The translations under genes were made by a program, and so were the position numbers. Below are positions 6,090 to 7,529 of a stretch of DNA of 7,529 bases, one piece after another; position 1 is the first letter of the stretch, and each line of letters starts with the position of its first letter. The notes below the pieces were generated by a model. It was not told where the DNA came from. It made no database searches and saw only the letters and a program-made list of their open reading frames with translations. The stretch covers positions 1 to 7,529 of the forward strand of contig JAEDFR010000108.1 of assembly GCA_016297945.1 (NCBI GenBank), given 5' to 3'. Source of the stretch: Lachnospiraceae bacterium. Lineage in GTDB: Bacteria > Bacillota > Clostridia > Lachnospirales > Lachnospiraceae.

Positions 6090-7412
6090 ATGCCCATAAC
6101 TATAGCCGAAGAAATTTTAAATGCTCTTGTGGATTATGTTCCATACGTCCTATTTATTTTATTTGCCATTCCTTCAAAATATAAATGTTCGAGATACTAT
6201 CTGTTTTTAATGATTGCTATTTCCAGTGCACTTCAGGTTGGAATTGTATTATTTTCCCATTTTACATATCCAATTCCTGTTCATGCCCTAAGTCTCACTA
6301 TAACCCTTTGCAGCTTTGTTTTTTATATAATCACAGTCAAAATTAATTTTTTCCATGCTATTTTCCGTCTTTTGCTGGTGAATAATATTGCAAACTTTAT
6401 TTCTGTAGCTGCCAAATGTATAGAAGGTCAGCTGTTTCCTGTCAATGCTTCCGTCGGATACTGCTGGAGTTATTCTCTTTGCATGATTATTCTTCAAATA
6501 ATACTATTAATTCCTTTTACTTTTGTCTTTAACAAGTTCTATTCTGAAGAAATAACTGATGGCATCGATCCGACCGTATGGCGATATCTCTGTTTAATTC
6601 CTGTCATATTTTATGTGATGTGGTTTTACGTTTTTTATTATGTAAGTGATGTTTCCAGTCTCGAGATGGCACTAAATCCTTTACATACACTTTTTCAATT
6701 GTTCTTGTTCCTTGGACAGCTTTTAATTTACTCATGTGTTATAAAACTCGTAACTGCCTATAATCATATAATATCTCTGGAGCAGGAAAATCATATGTTA
6801 AATCTTGAGACTTTACAGGTAAAAAATATTCAGGATCATATAAATGAAGTCCGGATCATGCGCCATGATCTACGGCATCATTTTATGGTTATGTGCGGTT
6901 ACGCAGATAAGAAAGAATACGATAAATTAGCAGACTATCTTCACCAATATTCAAAGAAAATGACCGATACTGCTGCTCTGTCTTATTGCAATCATCCGAC
7001 ACTGAATATGATCCTGACATATTACAGCCAGCTCTGTCAGACCCGTAATATATCTATTGATATAAAACTCAATATTCCTCAAGACCTGACCCTTTCGGAC
7101 AATGAGGTTGCTGTTCTTTTTGGAAACTTACTGGAAAACGCCTGTGATGCATGTACAGCACAGACAAATAATGATAAAAAAATTGTACTCCGCGGACAGC
7201 AAAAACATCAGCAGCTTATATTTACTCTGGATAACACCTTTGAAAATAATATTTCACAGAATGCCGATCAGAGATTTTTTTCAACGAAACATTCCGGTTA
7301 TGGTTTTGGAATCGAATCTGCCAGAAACATTGTCACAAAGCATGGTGGATTTATCGATTTTAACGTAAATGATCATTTATTTTGTGTCTCAATCATGCTC
7401 CCTAAGTTATAG
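6090..7412 (+). CDS. GHKL sensor histidine kinase, AgrC-like
   Basis: This 440-aa polytopic membrane kinase is the partner of the preceding regulator. About seven hydrophobic segments (near 12-28, 36-57, 64-83, 88-108, 128-149, 166-186, 200-222) form the sensor module, with no extracytoplasmic PAS or Cache domain. A short coiled linker (about 225-250) leads to the phosphoacceptor motif RIMRHDLRHHF, with His259 as the phosphorylated residue (HPK10 type). The ATPase domain has the N-box FGNLLENACDA (Asn350), a degenerate DNT in place of DNG at 381-383, and the glycine box HSGYGFGIES (401-410). The ATG begins 2 bases after the regulator stop, with AAAGGA about 9 bases upstream inside the regulator's last codons, so the pair is co-transcribed. 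The topology resembles peptide-sensing AgrC kinases, but no agrB/agrD-like gene is visible in this window, so the signal is unknown. Confidence 0.93.
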   Translation: MPITIAEEILNALVDYVPYVLFILFAIPSKYKCSRYYLFLMIAISSALQVGIVLFSHFTYPIPVHALSLTITLCSFVFYIITVKINFFHAIFRLLLVNNIANFISVAAKCIEGQLFPVNASVGYCWSYSLCMIILQIILLIPFTFVFNKFYSEEITDGIDPTVWRYLCLIPVIFYVMWFYVFYYVSDVSSLEMALNPLHTLFQLFLFLGQLLIYSCVIKLVTAYNHIISLEQENHMLNLETLQVKNIQDHINEVRIMRHDLRHHFMVMCGYADKKEYDKLADYLHQYSKKMTDTAALSYCNHPTLNMILTYYSQLCQTRNISIDIKLNIPQDLTLSDNEVAVLFGNLLENACDACTAQTNNDKKIVLRGQQKHQQLIFTLDNTFENNISQNADQRFFSTKHSGYGFGIESARNIVTKHGGFIDFNVNDHLFCVSIMLPKL

Positions 7413-7464
7413 AAATAAGAGAGGCCAGCCATTTTTCGCAAAAAATGACTGACCTCTCTTATTT
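7413..7464. terminator. Strong bidirectional intrinsic terminator
   Basis: A 24-bp stem (7413-7436 with 7441-7464) around a 4-base loop starts on the base after the kinase stop codon. In plus-strand RNA it has two C-A mismatches (7425/7452 and 7429/7448). In minus-strand RNA the same positions become G-U wobbles, so the minus-strand hairpin is fully paired. T-rich tracts flank both sides (CTTATTTTA rightward, CTTATTTCTA leftward), as expected between convergent genes. Confidence 0.85.
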
Positions 7465-7467
7465 TAC

Positions 7468-7529
7468 TCAAATTAATACACAAACTGCAATCCCACACAG
7501 TTCGCTGATTGTCAGGCAAAAGCCCGAAA
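7468..7529 (-). CDS. C-terminal fragment of an unidentified convergent gene
   Basis: The minus strand reads in from the window edge as SGFCLTISELCGIAVCVLI and stops at TGA (7470-7468), four bases before the terminator hairpin. A stop right before a terminator, facing the kinase gene, is the layout expected of a real convergent gene. The visible tail has three cysteines and is hydrophobic. I do not recognise the family. A second minus-strand frame is also open here but runs through the terminator, so it is less likely. Confidence 0.4.
   Translation of the reverse strand, partial: SGFCLTISELCGIAVCVLI

Overview
This window (7,529 bases, AT-rich) looks like chromosomal DNA from a low-GC anaerobic Firmicute, most likely a clostridial gut bacterium such as a Lachnospiraceae member. 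The evidence is the style of the surface proteins (LPXTG sorting signals, SpaA-type pilin, class C sortase), the AgrA/AgrC-like regulators and the strong AGGAGG-type ribosome binding sites. Genus and species cannot be fixed from the sequence alone.

Layout. Positions 1-68 hold the first 22 codons of a minus-strand gene resembling HD-domain phosphohydrolases. Positions 128-5176 are a five-gene minus-strand operon, transcribed right to left: (i) an LPDTG protein with a Cys-Gln thioester domain and a Glu-rich leader (5176-3845), the probable tip adhesin; (ii) an LPTTG backbone pilin with a C-terminal Cna-B isopeptide domain (3771-2320); (iii) a class C pilus sortase (2294-1452); (iv) a small LPQTG pilin, the probable base (1452-721); (v) a second, different sortase (724-128). 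The last three genes overlap by 1 and 4 bases, and the final sortase starts with TTG inside the preceding stop codon. Positions 5177-5367 are a divergent regulatory region. Positions 5368-7412 are a plus-strand two-component system: a LytTR response regulator and a seven-TM GHKL histidine kinase. A strong bidirectional hairpin terminator (7413-7464) follows, and then the C-terminal end of an unidentified convergent minus-strand gene.

How it works together. The kinase senses an unknown signal and phosphorylates the LytTR regulator. That regulator probably binds two 12-bp direct repeats (5291-5302 and 5311-5322), which sit 8 bases upstream of a good sigma-A-type promoter (-35 TTGAAG, 17-base spacer, -10 TAAAAT) reading into the pilus operon. 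The resulting pilus would have a backbone polymerised by the class C sortase, a thioester tip able to bond covalently to a host or surface target, and a base attached to the wall by the second sortase or a housekeeping sortase. The individual protein families are known. The most noteworthy features are the compact self-contained unit with its own switch, the readable operator/promoter architecture, the covalent-adhesin tip with its repeat-bearing acidic leader, and the unusual second sortase.
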